A stretch of 64,000 nucleotides of DNA. It comes from an uncultured Pseudomonadales bacterium (GTDB lineage Bacteria > Pseudomonadota > Gammaproteobacteria > Pseudomonadales > Pseudohongiellaceae). The notes beneath the pieces are model-generated. The model searched no databases, was not told the origin of the DNA, and saw only the letters and a list, made by a program, of their open reading frames with translations. Numbering within the stretch: the first letter of the stretch is position 1; each line of letters begins with the position of its first letter. The stretch covers positions 62,001-126,000 of the forward strand of contig CALTDI010000001.1 in NCBI GenBank assembly GCA_943842505.1, read 5' to 3'. Positions 9,341 to 18,010 of this stretch are shown piece by piece. Made by a program: the position numbers and the translations under genes.

Positions 9341-9485
9341 AGGCCGGTATCGGACTCACTTGTTCGAAGCAACTTACGCTTGAACAAACTCACCGTTGCG
9401 GGGGCAGTGTCGGATTCGAACCGAACTTCCCGTTTACCCAATGCAGAATCACTTCCACAATTGGCACCTGACGCAGGTGGCGCCA
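9341..9485 (-). promoter_or_regulatory. Cobalamin riboswitch upstream of btuB-like gene
   Basis: Read on the minus strand, the leader contains the conserved B12-box core CTGCCCCCGCAACGGT (complement of 9392-9407), preceded by GGTGCC, by GGGAAG and by a hairpin GGTTCGAATCC, and followed by GAGTCCGATACCGGCC (about 9340-9355). The order and spacing match the class-I cobalamin riboswitch. About 140 bases remain between the aptamer and the ATG for the expression platform. When adenosylcobalamin binds, expression of the receptor should fall. An apparent ORF through this region is spurious. Confidence 0.93.
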
Positions 9486-9592
9486 CTGTAGGGCATACGC
9501 GGAGGAAGGGTCAAGCCTTGCTTCACAGGATACACAGAAACACGCCCATTACTTCATGGGCTGGTAATTTAAACGTTTTTCTACAGGTGAAA

Positions 9593-9620
9593 TTGACATA
9601 CCATATTTGGTATGTATACT
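9593..9620 (+). promoter_or_regulatory. Toxin-antitoxin promoter with embedded operator
   Basis: TTGACA (9593-9598), a 16-base spacer and TATACT (9615-9620) form a near-consensus sigma-70 promoter. The spacer is occupied by a perfect palindrome, ACATACCA-TATT-TGGTATGT (9596-9615), a likely binding site for the antitoxin. Occupancy would block RNA polymerase directly, giving autoregulation. Confidence 0.85.
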
Positions 9621-9629
9621 ATTTTTAGT

Positions 9630-9911
9630 ATGTGGGTAATCTACGAACACAAAAGAGTATCTAGGAGCCTTTCCAAAGCGCCAATAGATGTTCTAAAAAA
9701 ATACGAAAAATGGAAAGACATCGTTAGTATTTCTGGCCCACAGGGCCTAAGAGCAATCAAGGGATTTGACGATGAATCCTTATCAGGAAAATGGAAAGGC
9801 TATCGATCATCTAGGCTGAACACACAATATCGAGTTATCTATAAAGCAGAAAAAGAGAGAGTTCTAGTACAAGTAGAGAGCATAACGCCCCATGATTATG
9901 GGAGGAGATAA
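9630..9911 (+). CDS. RelE/HigB-type toxin (putative mRNA interferase)
   Basis: 93 residues from the ATG at 9630 (MWVIYEHKRV). The frame is open further upstream, but an earlier start at 9612 would lie inside the -10 element, so 9630 is preferred. The message would then be almost leaderless. The fold signature is RelE/ParE: a helical N-terminus, GLRAIKGFDDESLSGKWKGYRSSRL, then RVIYKAEKERVLVQVESITPHDY with a C-terminal His and Arg cluster. Family members cleave mRNA at the ribosome. The antitoxin gene starts one base after the stop codon, so the pair is translationally linked. Confidence 0.85.
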   Translation: MWVIYEHKRVSRSLSKAPIDVLKKYEKWKDIVSISGPQGLRAIKGFDDESLSGKWKGYRSSRLNTQYRVIYKAEKERVLVQVESITPHDYGRR

Positions 9912-9912
9912 A

Positions 9913-10173
9913 ATGAATGATTACACATTGGCAAAACGTTCTATTGAAGTTTCTCCTGGCGAGTCAGTTAAGATTCTTCGAGAGCTACAGGAGTTCAGCC
10001 AAAATGAGCTTGCCAAGAAGAGCGGAATTCCTCAGTCAACTATATCCGCTATAGAAAACGGTAGAATGCAACTCGGTGTAGAGCGAGCAAAAGTTTTAGC
10101 CAGAGCGCTTCACTGCCATCCAGCCGTGCTCGTTTTCCCTGGCTGGAACATAGAGCACGAATCCGCCGCCTAA
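9913..10173 (+). CDS. Xre-family antitoxin
   Basis: 86 residues from the ATG at 9913, preceded by a strong GGGAGGAG ribosome site. The central helix-turn-helix reads LQEFSQNELAKKSGIPQSTI followed by SAIENGRMQLG, a classical Cro/C1-type domain. The C-terminal tail would neutralise the toxin encoded just upstream. Toxin-first gene order is as in higBA modules. It probably represses its own promoter through the palindrome at 9596-9615. These two genes are more AT-rich than the flanking genes, consistent with horizontal acquisition. Confidence 0.88.
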   Translation: MNDYTLAKRSIEVSPGESVKILRELQEFSQNELAKKSGIPQSTISAIENGRMQLGVERAKVLARALHCHPAVLVFPGWNIEHESAA

Positions 10174-10208
10174 AGATCTAGCCGATTCAGAGAGCTACAA
10201 GCGGAGCC

Positions 10209-10832
10209 TCAACGAATAGCCTGGTAAACACCAAAATGCACGAACGGCGCGTCCGTTCTTTGCCCAGGCGACACATTGCGCGGCACCTGATGGCGCACTG
10301 GGGCGAGGCTTTTCAGGTAGGCAGCTATAGACAGAGCATCTTCGCGGGTGATGCTCGCATACGCCGGCCATGGCATAACCGGCAGGCTTCTGGCGCTATG
10401 ATCGACGGTGCCAACTCTGATCATCTACACTAGCCTCTCCATCGTCCAACTGCCCAGGCCAGTCTCCATATCGGGGGTTATATTTGCCGGAAAGACGACA
10501 CCCGGGTCGTCATCGAGAAACGGGCTGGTATAGGCAATGCCAGTGCTGAAGCCTGCCAGTAGCCGTGCGGAATTTGGATCACCGACTAGGGCACCATCGG
10601 TATGACAGCTACCGCAACCTAATAGGCCCACCATGTACCTGCCGCGACTCAGCTGCTCGGTAGTGTAACTGCTGGATAGCTGGGGCTCTGGTGTTGCAAA
10701 AATCGTTGCCGGGTCTAATTGCTCATAATCGACGAGTGGGTTGTAAGGAGCCTCGACGGAAGTCTCGCAAGCCACCAATAAGAGTGAAGCAAGTAAATAG
10801 CAGCAATGTTTCGATGCGGTTCTCATTTTCAA
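10209..10832 (-). pseudogene. Lipoprotein cytochrome c, interrupted by in-frame TAG
   Basis: The first part (10425-10832) starts with a lipoprotein signal (LLASLLLVACE) and has one heme site, CGSCH, followed by the family's NITPDMETGLGSW segment. It stops at a TAG (complement of 10425-10427). The same frame continues without shift through LPVMPWPAYASI, LSIAAYLKSLAPV and PFVHFGVYQ, exactly the C-terminal half of this cytochrome c family. The amber codon therefore removes the LPVMPW Met, the likely sixth heme ligand. Unless the stop is suppressed or is a sequencing error, the product is non-functional. Confidence 0.85.
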
Positions 10833-10983
10833 ATCCTCTGAAGATTACAAACGTACTAGCTTCATGTTCACACATATAGTCATTAGCCAGATTGATCCTG
10901 CACAAGAAAAACCAGAGTGAATTGGCCCTGATTCGTTAGGGCTATCAAGGCACTCTGACTCCTTTTATTTTTATATTTCCACT

Positions 10984-11937
10984 TTACTGTGCCGCCAGCC
11001 ACTCGTCATCGGAGGCCTCGGAAATATCGGCAAACAGTGGCGAAGACAAATACCGCTCGCCGGTATCAGGCAGCATCACCACAGATGTCTTTCCCTCCGG
11101 GGCTGATTTAGCGAATTTCAACGCCGCCGCCATGGTGCCGCCGGCAGAGATTCCACAAAATATCCCCTCCTGTGAGGCCAGTTGCTGCGCAGTTTCAATA
11201 GACTCCTCATCCGACACCAGAACCAGTTCATCCACTACAGACTTATCCAACACCCCCGGTATGAAATCCGGCGTCCAACCCTGAATCTTGTGTGGCTGCC
11301 ATTGAGCCCCAGACAGAAGTGCCGCATTCTCGGGCTCGACAGCAATTACTGAAATATCCGGACGCGCCAGTTTAAGCATCTGCGAAGTACCCGTTATAGT
11401 GCCGCCGGTACCCCAACCCGATACGAAATAATCGAGGTCTCTACCGGCAAAGTCACTTAGAATTTCCGGGCCAGTAGTATTACGGTGATAGGCCGGATTC
11501 GCAGGATTCTCAAATTGGCTGGCTAGAAACCAACCGTGTTCCTTCGCCAATTCCTCCGCTCGCTTCACCATGCCAGAGCCACGTTCAGCGGCCGGCGTGA
11601 GGATCACTTTCGCGCCAAGCGCCTTCATTATCTTGCGGCGCTCGATAGAGAATGTCTCCACCATCGTAGCGACGAAGGGGTAACCCTTTGCCGCGCATAC
11701 CATCGCCAAAGCGATGCCAGTATTACCGGAAGTCGCCTCGATGACCGTTTGTCCTGGCTTCAGCGCTCCCCTTTTCTCTGCGTCATCAATGACCGCGATA
11801 GCCAGCCTGTCCTTCACCGAGGCTAGCGGATTGAAAGCTTCCAATTTGGCATAAACATGCTGATTGGCCGGCGCCAATCGCTGCAGCTTAACAACGGGTG
11901 TATTACCTATAGTTTCGAGAATATTATTATAAATCAT
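10984..11937 (-). CDS. cysK: Cysteine synthase A (O-acetylserine sulfhydrylase)
   Basis: 317 residues, the usual CysK length. It makes L-cysteine from O-acetylserine and sulfide in the cytoplasm. PLP is held by the Lys in NPLASVKDRL (K42); the substrate loop TSGNTG is at about residues 69-74, the phosphate-binding GTGGTITG near 176-183, and GISAGG near 260. The C-terminal tail (EASDDEWLAAQ) is of the CysK type. It is transcribed alone, as far as spacing shows, between the broken cytochrome gene and a small acidic protein gene. Confidence 0.95.
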   Translation of the reverse strand: MIYNNILETIGNTPVVKLQRLAPANQHVYAKLEAFNPLASVKDRLAIAVIDDAEKRGALKPGQTVIEATSGNTGIALAMVCAAKGYPFVATMVETFSIERRKIMKALGAKVILTPAAERGSGMVKRAEELAKEHGWFLASQFENPANPAYHRNTTGPEILSDFAGRDLDYFVSGWGTGGTITGTSQMLKLARPDISVIAVEPENAALLSGAQWQPHKIQGWTPDFIPGVLDKSVVDELVLVSDEESIETAQQLASQEGIFCGISAGGTMAAALKFAKSAPEGKTSVVMLPDTGERYLSSPLFADISEASDDEWLAAQ

Positions 11938-12029
11938 CGCTTATCCTTTCCTCTGCAAAGGCACAGTGCCCTATCGTTTCAACAAGGGCCAACAACGACT
12001 AGCAATCACATCTGCGTTAAGCCTGCAAC

Positions 12030-12401
12030 TTAGTCGTCCGACCTGGCTCGCAATATTCGATTCCAGATAGTCTTGTCGGTAGTTTCGATAAGCTCACGCA
12101 GCAGTAGGCGAAAGTTTAAATTACTCTGCGCCTCCTTCTCGATCTTATCGATGTATTCGACTCCGTGAAGTTCTACCAACTCTTCCAGGGGCCCTTCTGC
12201 AAGACTCTGAATGACACTATCGGAAGTTGTGGTAGAGATGATCTGCAGCATGGCCGCCCAGTTCAGATCCGGGAAGTCCATTTCCATATCCGCGAACTTT
12301 TCGATCGCCCAATAACAAGGATGATGCTCGTCACTAGCGCTGTCGCTGTCGTGAACTTCAATGTAGGCATCGACCCACGCGCTGAATTCTTCCATTTCCA
12401 T
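12030..12401 (-). CDS. Small acidic protein, DUF6869-like
   Basis: 123 residues, very acidic, without signal or membrane segment. The pattern (HPCYWAIEKFADM, then LAEGPLEELVELHGVEYIDK and a final IWNRIL) resembles the DUF6869 group, in which a GPLEDLL-type motif is conserved. No biochemical role is known to me. It ends about 90 bases upstream of cysK on the same strand. The family call is from memory of the motif and is moderate. Confidence 0.65.
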   Translation of the reverse strand: MEMEEFSAWVDAYIEVHDSDSASDEHHPCYWAIEKFADMEMDFPDLNWAAMLQIISTTTSDSVIQSLAEGPLEELVELHGVEYIDKIEKEAQSNLNFRLLLRELIETTDKTIWNRILRARSDD

Positions 12402-12429
12402 GCTGCAATATCTCTTTTAAATTGTCTGC

Positions 12430-12810
12430 CTAACTTATTCTGTGCAGAGCACAGATTTTATTACCGGAGGGATCGCGCAAGTAAGCAAGATACAACGAAC
12501 CGGTTGTTCCTTCTCTCGCCCCGGGTGGATCCTCGCAGTCTGTCCCGCCATTTGCTAAACCGGCTGCATGCCAGGCGTCTGCTGCATCCGTGGTAGCGGC
12601 ACTGAAACCCAGAGTGCTGCCATTACCGGCGCATGCAGGCTCGCCATCTATGGGCTTGCTGATAGAGAAAATACCGGTCTTCGTCATCCAGAACAGGCGG
12701 CCCTTATCATCAATAACACCAGGCTCATAGCCTAGCGCACCCAATATGGCATCGTAGAATGCCTTCGATTTTTCGGTGTCATCTGCACCGAGCATTACGT
12801 GACTAAACAC
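12430..12810 (-). CDS. VOC (glyoxalase/bleomycin resistance) family protein
   Basis: 126 residues, one vicinal-oxygen-chelate domain: MFSHVMLGADDTEKSKAFYD at the start (first metal His near residue 4), a central strand set with GSTLGFSAAT, and the C-terminal YLAYLRDPSGNKICALH. Members of this subgroup are uncharacterised small metalloenzymes or binding proteins; the substrate cannot be named. It is 28 bases from the next minus-strand gene, so an operon with the DUF6869-like gene is plausible. Confidence 0.88.
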   Translation of the reverse strand: MFSHVMLGADDTEKSKAFYDAILGALGYEPGVIDDKGRLFWMTKTGIFSISKPIDGEPACAGNGSTLGFSAATTDAADAWHAAGLANGGTDCEDPPGAREGTTGSLYLAYLRDPSGNKICALHRIS

Positions 12811-12969
12811 GTGTTGTTCCTTAAATTACGGTTGAGTTACTACCAACGAAGATATACCGCTGAATAGGCATAGAATCATACCTAGCCAAAAGCCTGTCAG
12901 CCAGTAATCACTGTAAATTGTTTGGCAAGGGCGACTGAAAAAGTCCGCACGCTTCTAGTCTGCCTGCTA

Positions 12970-14397
12970 CTAGTCTGCCAGCTGGGGAAGCTGCTGCAGA
13001 AACTCATCGATATTACGCAGACAACGCAGGTCGAAAAATAGCTGGCCGTCCGACACGCGCCCTACCACCGGCTTTGGCAGTGAACGAAACCCCAGAGACA
13101 GCCGTTGCAGCGCCTCGTCGGTCTTGCCCTTCTCGGCAATGGGGGTTAGACAGAGCGCGCGACTGGACATCAGGTCCAAGGGTAATGCACCACTGCCAAT
13201 CTGACTCTTACAGTCCTGCACAGACACCGTCGCCCTGCCCTTAAGGCGCTCAGCTACCGGGCCTAGCACCGCTGTCGCAACTTCCTCTATCTCCGCTAGC
13301 GGCCGCGCGAGATCGGCTAGCATGGGCAGCCGGGAATCGAGTCGCTGTGGATCTTTATAGATATTGATCACGGCCAATAATGCAGCCATGGTGATCTTGT
13401 CTACCCGCAGCGCACGCTTGAGAGGATTGCTCTTCACGCGCTCAATCAGATCGCGCCTGCCAACGATAATACCCGCCTGCGGCCCCCCCAGCAGCTTATC
13501 GCCGCTGAAGGTAATCAAGTCCGCACCCATGTCGATGGTGTCCTTCACCGTCGGCTCATGGGGTAGATTAAACTGCCGCAAGTCAACCAATGAGCCACTA
13601 CCGAGATCCGAAACAAAGGGAATATCCCTCTCCCTGGCCAACTCGCTCAGATCCGATTCGGCAACGGAATTGGTGAAACCTCTAATCTCATAGTTGCTGG
13701 TATGCACCTTCATCAAGAGGCCAGTATCGTCATTTATCGCCTGTGCATAGTCCTTCAGGTGTGTTCGGTTAGTCGTACCCACTTCGCGCAGCTTGCAGCT
13801 AGCGCTGGCCATAACATCGGGTATGCGAAAGGCACCGCCTATCTCCACCAGCTCGCCGCGAGAGATGATGACTTCCTTATGCAAAGCCAGCGTGTTCAAG
13901 ACCAGTAGCACGGCGGCGGCATTGTTATTAACCACTGTCGCCGCCTGGGCTCCCGTCATCTCACAGATCGCCTGCTCCAGATGCGAATCTCGATCGCCGC
14001 GCTTTCCCGTGTGTAGATCGTATTCCAGATTGGTCGCATTCGTCGCGGCCGTCACCATAGCCTCCACCGCCTCGGCTGGAAGGCTGGCGCGACCGAGGTT
14101 GGTGTGTATCACCGTGCCCGTCAGATTGAACACCGGTATCAGGGAGCTGGAATATTGTGCCTGAACGGCCGCGGATATCTTCCCACAGAACTCATCAAAA
14201 AAATCGGGAGCCGATAGCCAAGCTATAGACCCATCATCGCTGGCAAGTATGGCCTCGCGCAGGTCAGCAATCTGACGTCTACCTTCATCCTTTACACTTT
14301 TCTGGCCGAATTTGTCGATTTGTGCTGATAAATTTTTCGACTGCAATAATTTATCTATTGCGGGAAGATTTTTGAGTAGATTTACGCTCGAATTCAT
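12970..14397 (-). CDS. selA: L-seryl-tRNA(Sec) selenium transferase
   Basis: About 475 residues from the preferred ATG at 14397 (MNSSVNLLKNLPAID; the frame is open to 14412). SelA converts seryl-tRNA(Sec) to selenocysteinyl-tRNA with selenophosphate. Visible hallmarks are the N-terminal helical tRNA-binding domain, NLTGTVIHTNLGRA, the NNNAAAVLLVLN segment, and the PLP lysine in SGDKLLGGPQAG (K301). The full family length is kept, so it looks functional. Its usual partner selB is not adjacent, and neither selC nor selD is in the window. Confidence 0.93.
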   Translation of the reverse strand: MNSSVNLLKNLPAIDKLLQSKNLSAQIDKFGQKSVKDEGRRQIADLREAILASDDGSIAWLSAPDFFDEFCGKISAAVQAQYSSSLIPVFNLTGTVIHTNLGRASLPAEAVEAMVTAATNATNLEYDLHTGKRGDRDSHLEQAICEMTGAQAATVVNNNAAAVLLVLNTLALHKEVIISRGELVEIGGAFRIPDVMASASCKLREVGTTNRTHLKDYAQAINDDTGLLMKVHTSNYEIRGFTNSVAESDLSELARERDIPFVSDLGSGSLVDLRQFNLPHEPTVKDTIDMGADLITFSGDKLLGGPQAGIIVGRRDLIERVKSNPLKRALRVDKITMAALLAVINIYKDPQRLDSRLPMLADLARPLAEIEEVATAVLGPVAERLKGRATVSVQDCKSQIGSGALPLDLMSSRALCLTPIAEKGKTDEALQRLSLGFRSLPKPVVGRVSDGQLFFDLRCLRNIDEFLQQLPQLAD

Positions 14398-14718
14398 GGT
14401 TTTACTGCACATTCAGATTAGACTACGCGAGAAACGGCGCTATCAATCTACGGAAATTTTGCGTCAAGCGCAATCGCAACCCACTCTCTGTCATGCATTA
14501 GATGTATATCTTGCCATAGTCTACAAGCCAATATTAAACTGAACTTCAGGCTATTAGAGTTAATTTTATTATGAGGGCAATACTGTGATTGAACCAATTT
14601 TCAAAAAAGAGTCTCAAATATATTCTTAGCTAAGGAAAACGAAGCTAGGCATTAGAATGGCCATTTCTCCAACCCAGCTGAGCTACCAACCCTTTGCGCC
14701 AATATGAACCTATAAAAA
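14398..14718. other. Intergenic with a tRNA-like remnant
   Basis: Divergent spacer between selA and the dehydrogenase gene. On the minus strand, 14653-14700 contains GGTAGCTCAGCTGGGTTGGAG and then GGCCATTCTAATGCC, reminiscent of the D-arm and anticodon arm of a tRNA (TCT-like loop). No T-arm or acceptor 3' strand follows, so this is at most a decayed 5' half. Nothing else is recognisable. Confidence 0.3.
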
Positions 14719-15660
14719 ATGTCCAAGCATCAACACGTTTTAGTTACAAACTACTTCCATCCCGAGACCGTTGACTTACTGGATAAGAAGTTCACGGCGC
14801 ACCACCTTTGGAAGCTGGCAGACAAAGAAAAACTCGATTTGATCTCGAGCCTTCAGGGAAAATGTAAGGCTGTAGCCACCGCATCCTGGGTTTGTGATGA
14901 GGCAATCTACCAACTGAACTCTCTACAATTAATATCTTGTTTCGGAGTTGGGGTTGACGCGATCGACTTTGACAAAACCCAGGAAATGCACGTTCGTGTG
15001 ACTAACACACCCGATGTGCTCAATGACTCAGTGGCAGATATAGCTATAGCCCTGATCTTGGCCTGTACGCGCAACCTGGTGATTGCTGACAACTTCGTGC
15101 GCTCTAAAAAATGGCAGGCAGGCCCCTTAGCCTTTGGCCAAAGCATTCGGAACAAGACCCTGGGCATTGCGGGCTTCGGCAGAATCGGCGAAGAAATAGC
15201 CAAGCGCGCAGAAACGTTCGGACTGAAGATTGCTTACCACAACCGAAACCCCAAAGACGTGCCATTCACCTACCATGGGAGTATCACCGAATTGGCAGCA
15301 GCGTCGGATATTCTGCTGTGCATGTTGCCCGGTGGCGAAGACACCAAACATGCCATCGATGCGCAGGTACTGAGGGAGTTAGGGCCTACTGGAACTTTCA
15401 TTAATGTTGGGCGCGGCTCCAGCGTCGACGAAGACGCACTCGTGCTGGCCTTACAGCAGCGGCAAATTCACGCGGCCGGCCTGGATGTCTATGCCGACGA
15501 ACCTAACGTCCCCGAAGCACTGCTAGCGATGGATAACGTAGTACTACTACCCCACATTGGCAGCGCTACCGTTGAAACCAGAAGAGCCATGGGCCAGCTG
15601 GTAATCGATAATCTGGAGGCGTTCTTCGCTGACAAGCCGCTTATTACAGAGGTGTTGTAA
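14719..15660 (+). CDS. D-2-hydroxyacid dehydrogenase (NAD(P)-dependent)
   Basis: 313 residues. The cytoplasmic enzyme interconverts 2-hydroxy and 2-keto acids; the sequence is closest to the glyoxylate/hydroxypyruvate reductase-like branch. Visible are the dinucleotide fold GIAGFGRIGEEIAKRA (about residues 149-164), the Arg-containing NVGRGSSVDEDAL (about 228-240), the Glu in DVYADEPNVPEAL and the catalytic His in VLLPHIGSAT (about 276). The exact substrate cannot be told. The next small gene begins one base after the stop, suggesting translational coupling. Confidence 0.9.
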   Translation: MSKHQHVLVTNYFHPETVDLLDKKFTAHHLWKLADKEKLDLISSLQGKCKAVATASWVCDEAIYQLNSLQLISCFGVGVDAIDFDKTQEMHVRVTNTPDVLNDSVADIAIALILACTRNLVIADNFVRSKKWQAGPLAFGQSIRNKTLGIAGFGRIGEEIAKRAETFGLKIAYHNRNPKDVPFTYHGSITELAAASDILLCMLPGGEDTKHAIDAQVLRELGPTGTFINVGRGSSVDEDALVLALQQRQIHAAGLDVYADEPNVPEALLAMDNVVLLPHIGSATVETRRAMGQLVIDNLEAFFADKPLITEVL

Positions 15661-15661
15661 G

Positions 15662-15853
15662 GTGTATCTTCAGGAGAACATAGAGACCTACTGCCCCTAT
15701 TGCGGCGAGGCCATCCAGCTAATTGTGGATTGCTCGATTCCCGAGCAAGAATACATCGAGGACTGTCAGGTTTGTTGCCGCCCCATACAGATTAGGGCGG
15801 AGGTAGATTCTGCGGGCATACCCGCGATCACGGTAAATAACGAAACTGAATAA
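15662..15853 (+). CDS. CPXCG motif-containing cysteine-rich protein
   Basis: 63 residues with a GTG start immediately after the dehydrogenase stop. Two cysteine knuckles, CPYC (C11, C14) and DCQVCCRP (C35, C38, C39), form a probable zinc ribbon, and the IQLIVDCS and EYIEDCQVCCRPI pattern matches the CPXCG small-protein family. Function unknown; probably a small zinc-binding cytoplasmic protein. Confidence 0.88.
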   Translation: MYLQENIETYCPYCGEAIQLIVDCSIPEQEYIEDCQVCCRPIQIRAEVDSAGIPAITVNNETE

Positions 15854-15865
15854 CAGAAAAGCCGT

Positions 15866-17290
15866 CTACGGCAGCACGTGAAAATAGATGTACTTGGCCT
15901 CATTGTCATACATCATCTGGAAGTCTTTTTCGATCAAAGCCTCATCCGACAGATCGATCTCTGTAAATAATTCTCGGTAAGATGCGCTGAGGGAATTGTA
16001 GACAAACTCCTGCACGATCAAGATATTAAAATCTTTTAACCCCAGCGACCAGGCATGGTCACTAAAAATCTTCCAAAAAGCTGGCTGCTTCCGCAGCTCT
16101 TCGTATTTGGCAGCCTGTATCAGTGAATCACCAAACAAGTCATAGGACCGAATACCACCACTCTGGAACGTACCCTGTACCGAATTGTAGGCCAGCCCCA
16201 TTGCACCCTTGATGGGCCTGGAGTAATTAAATTTTCGCACCTCCAGATTGAATGCCTCGAACATGGTCAGCGCCGTGGAGACCGCACTATCGGCCAGCGA
16301 ACTTGAATCGATGGGAAGGAAAGGATAGCCGACCGAACTAATAAAACCATCCCCGGTTTCTTTTAAGCGAAAGGCACGAGACCTGAGGGGATTATGCTCA
16401 TACCCCTTCATACACACCTGAAGAAAAGACTGAAAAATACCCATAAAGAAATCTTGCGTCTTCTCATGGCGAATCTCACCCGATTTCTGCACATCGAACA
16501 CGTTTACTATGGCCTTGCCTTCTTTCAGTGGCATCGTGTTCTCCAGCTCATCACCCAACTTAATGCGTTCTAGCTGATGGGGGTAAACCAGTTTGGATAG
16601 CTGGTTATAGAGATGCTGCCTAGTATCTGCATCTGTGGACTTTAAATAAAATCGTGTTCGCACACTTTCATAAAAAACCCAATTCAGCAGAGTTCCAATC
16701 GAGTAGCCTTCAACAAGCGGAAGCCTATTAAGTACAAAAAACTGCTCACTTATAAGAAACAAGAGAAACCCTGCTAAACACGCAAAGAAAAAGTTCCTAA
16801 GAAGGGTCACATAGTAATTCCTATGAAAAGCAAAAGCAGATGCTATCGCCAGCACAAATGTAACCTGACCTTGTAGTAGTAAAAATATACTTTGAAAGCT
16901 TTCTGGAGATAACACTCCATCGAAAATAATCAACAACGTTAAGGCAAACCCAAACACGCCAGAAAGGCAGAGTAAATCTAAAAACTGGACACTATACTTT
17001 TCTAGTTGAGAGAATATTGCTGTCAAAAAGGGGTATAGTAGAACGATTAATATTGAAAGTGAATATGCGAATAACGTGTAGACTGCATTTGGATTACCCC
17101 TACTTTGCGAATCAAAATAAGTTATTATGGTCGAGACAACCATAAGCAGGGCAGCCGTTCTCGCCGGCCACCCTAATGCAAAATTCGCTTCACGCCGAAG
17201 CTCATTTTTGAACTCCACGGCATGCTCGCTACAATATTGAGAGTATTTTTGATTTGAAAGAACTGATTTGCTCATATATTTTGAATTCAC
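15866..17290 (-). CDS. Membrane-bound class III nucleotidyl cyclase-like protein
   Basis: 474 residues. The N-terminal half has about six membrane segments (residues about 45-205). The C-terminal half, after KLVYPHQLERIKLGDELEN, looks like a class III cyclase domain: AIVNVFDVQKSGEI supplies one metal Asp and RLKETGDGFISSVGYPF the second conserved GDG element. The domain is divergent, and the usual substrate-specifying residues cannot be read with confidence, so activity (cAMP or otherwise) is inferred. It converges on the CPXCG gene with only 12 bases between stops. The gene is more AT-rich than its neighbours. Confidence 0.72.
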   Translation of the reverse strand: MNSKYMSKSVLSNQKYSQYCSEHAVEFKNELRREANFALGWPARTAALLMVVSTIITYFDSQSRGNPNAVYTLFAYSLSILIVLLYPFLTAIFSQLEKYSVQFLDLLCLSGVFGFALTLLIIFDGVLSPESFQSIFLLLQGQVTFVLAIASAFAFHRNYYVTLLRNFFFACLAGFLLFLISEQFFVLNRLPLVEGYSIGTLLNWVFYESVRTRFYLKSTDADTRQHLYNQLSKLVYPHQLERIKLGDELENTMPLKEGKAIVNVFDVQKSGEIRHEKTQDFFMGIFQSFLQVCMKGYEHNPLRSRAFRLKETGDGFISSVGYPFLPIDSSSLADSAVSTALTMFEAFNLEVRKFNYSRPIKGAMGLAYNSVQGTFQSGGIRSYDLFGDSLIQAAKYEELRKQPAFWKIFSDHAWSLGLKDFNILIVQEFVYNSLSASYRELFTEIDLSDEALIEKDFQMMYDNEAKYIYFHVLP

Positions 17291-17449
17291 AATTCATTGA
17301 CTATGTGACTAAGAGCTTGGTCAGCGCCAAGCGCATTGAATTGGACGTTTAGGTTGCCAGATGATTAGTGGCAGTGTAGAAGATCAATGCTTTTCTAAAT
17401 CCGCACTCTGGATTACGGCTTCTTTTATGCAATCTTTAGCGAAATCTAA

Positions 17450-18010
17450 ATGAATACCGCCACCGCACTTCTCGCATTCACCTACACAATAGTGATCCTA
17501 GCCCTAATTTTGGCCAGGCTTTCGTTCTTTAAAGTGAAGCCCGGAAAAGCTAGGTTTAGCGCATTACTCTACGACCCGATAGTTCTTATTCATATTGGAT
17601 ATACTTTTTATTACATATTTGAACATACACAAGGCGAAAATCCATGGACGATTATCCTTGCCTGTACAGTCTACATGACGGGACTATTACTATTTTTGTG
17701 GGGGATAAATACTGCAAAAGAACTAAATTTTGCCTTTGGTGGTTTCTCAGGAAAAATAATTAGTTCTGGACCATACCGTATTATGCGACACCCATTTTAC
17801 GTTTCCTATACTCTAATATGGACAACCGGTACATTCCTATTCAATTCACCTGTTTTGTGGATTACACTCATTTACTTAGTAGCGTTTTATTGGCACTCAG
17901 CGAAGAGCGAAGAAAAAGCAATACTGAGCAGCGAGATGGCACGCGAGTATGAATCTTACTGCAAAGAAACAAACATGTTCATACCGAGGATAAAGTCATG
18001 GAAAAGTTGA
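17450..18010 (+). CDS. Isoprenylcysteine methyltransferase-like integral membrane protein
   Basis: 186 residues with four or five membrane segments. The C-terminal signature SSGPYRIMRHPFYVSYTL, followed by EEKAILSSEMAREYESYC, is the SAM-binding region of the ICMT/PEMT superfamily (PF04191/PF04140 type). Bacterial members methylate unknown lipids or small molecules. Its 3' end overlaps the next gene by 13 bases, so the two are co-translated. The DNA is clearly AT-rich compared with ppdK downstream. Confidence 0.82.
   Translation: MNTATALLAFTYTIVILALILARLSFFKVKPGKARFSALLYDPIVLIHIGYTFYYIFEHTQGENPWTIILACTVYMTGLLLFLWGINTAKELNFAFGGFSGKIISSGPYRIMRHPFYVSYTLIWTTGTFLFNSPVLWITLIYLVAFYWHSAKSEEKAILSSEMAREYESYCKETNMFIPRIKSWKS

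Noticed and set aside
9199..9486. 95-residue minus-strand open frame upstream of the receptor
   Set aside because: It lies within the cobalamin riboswitch leader and shows no protein-like composition.
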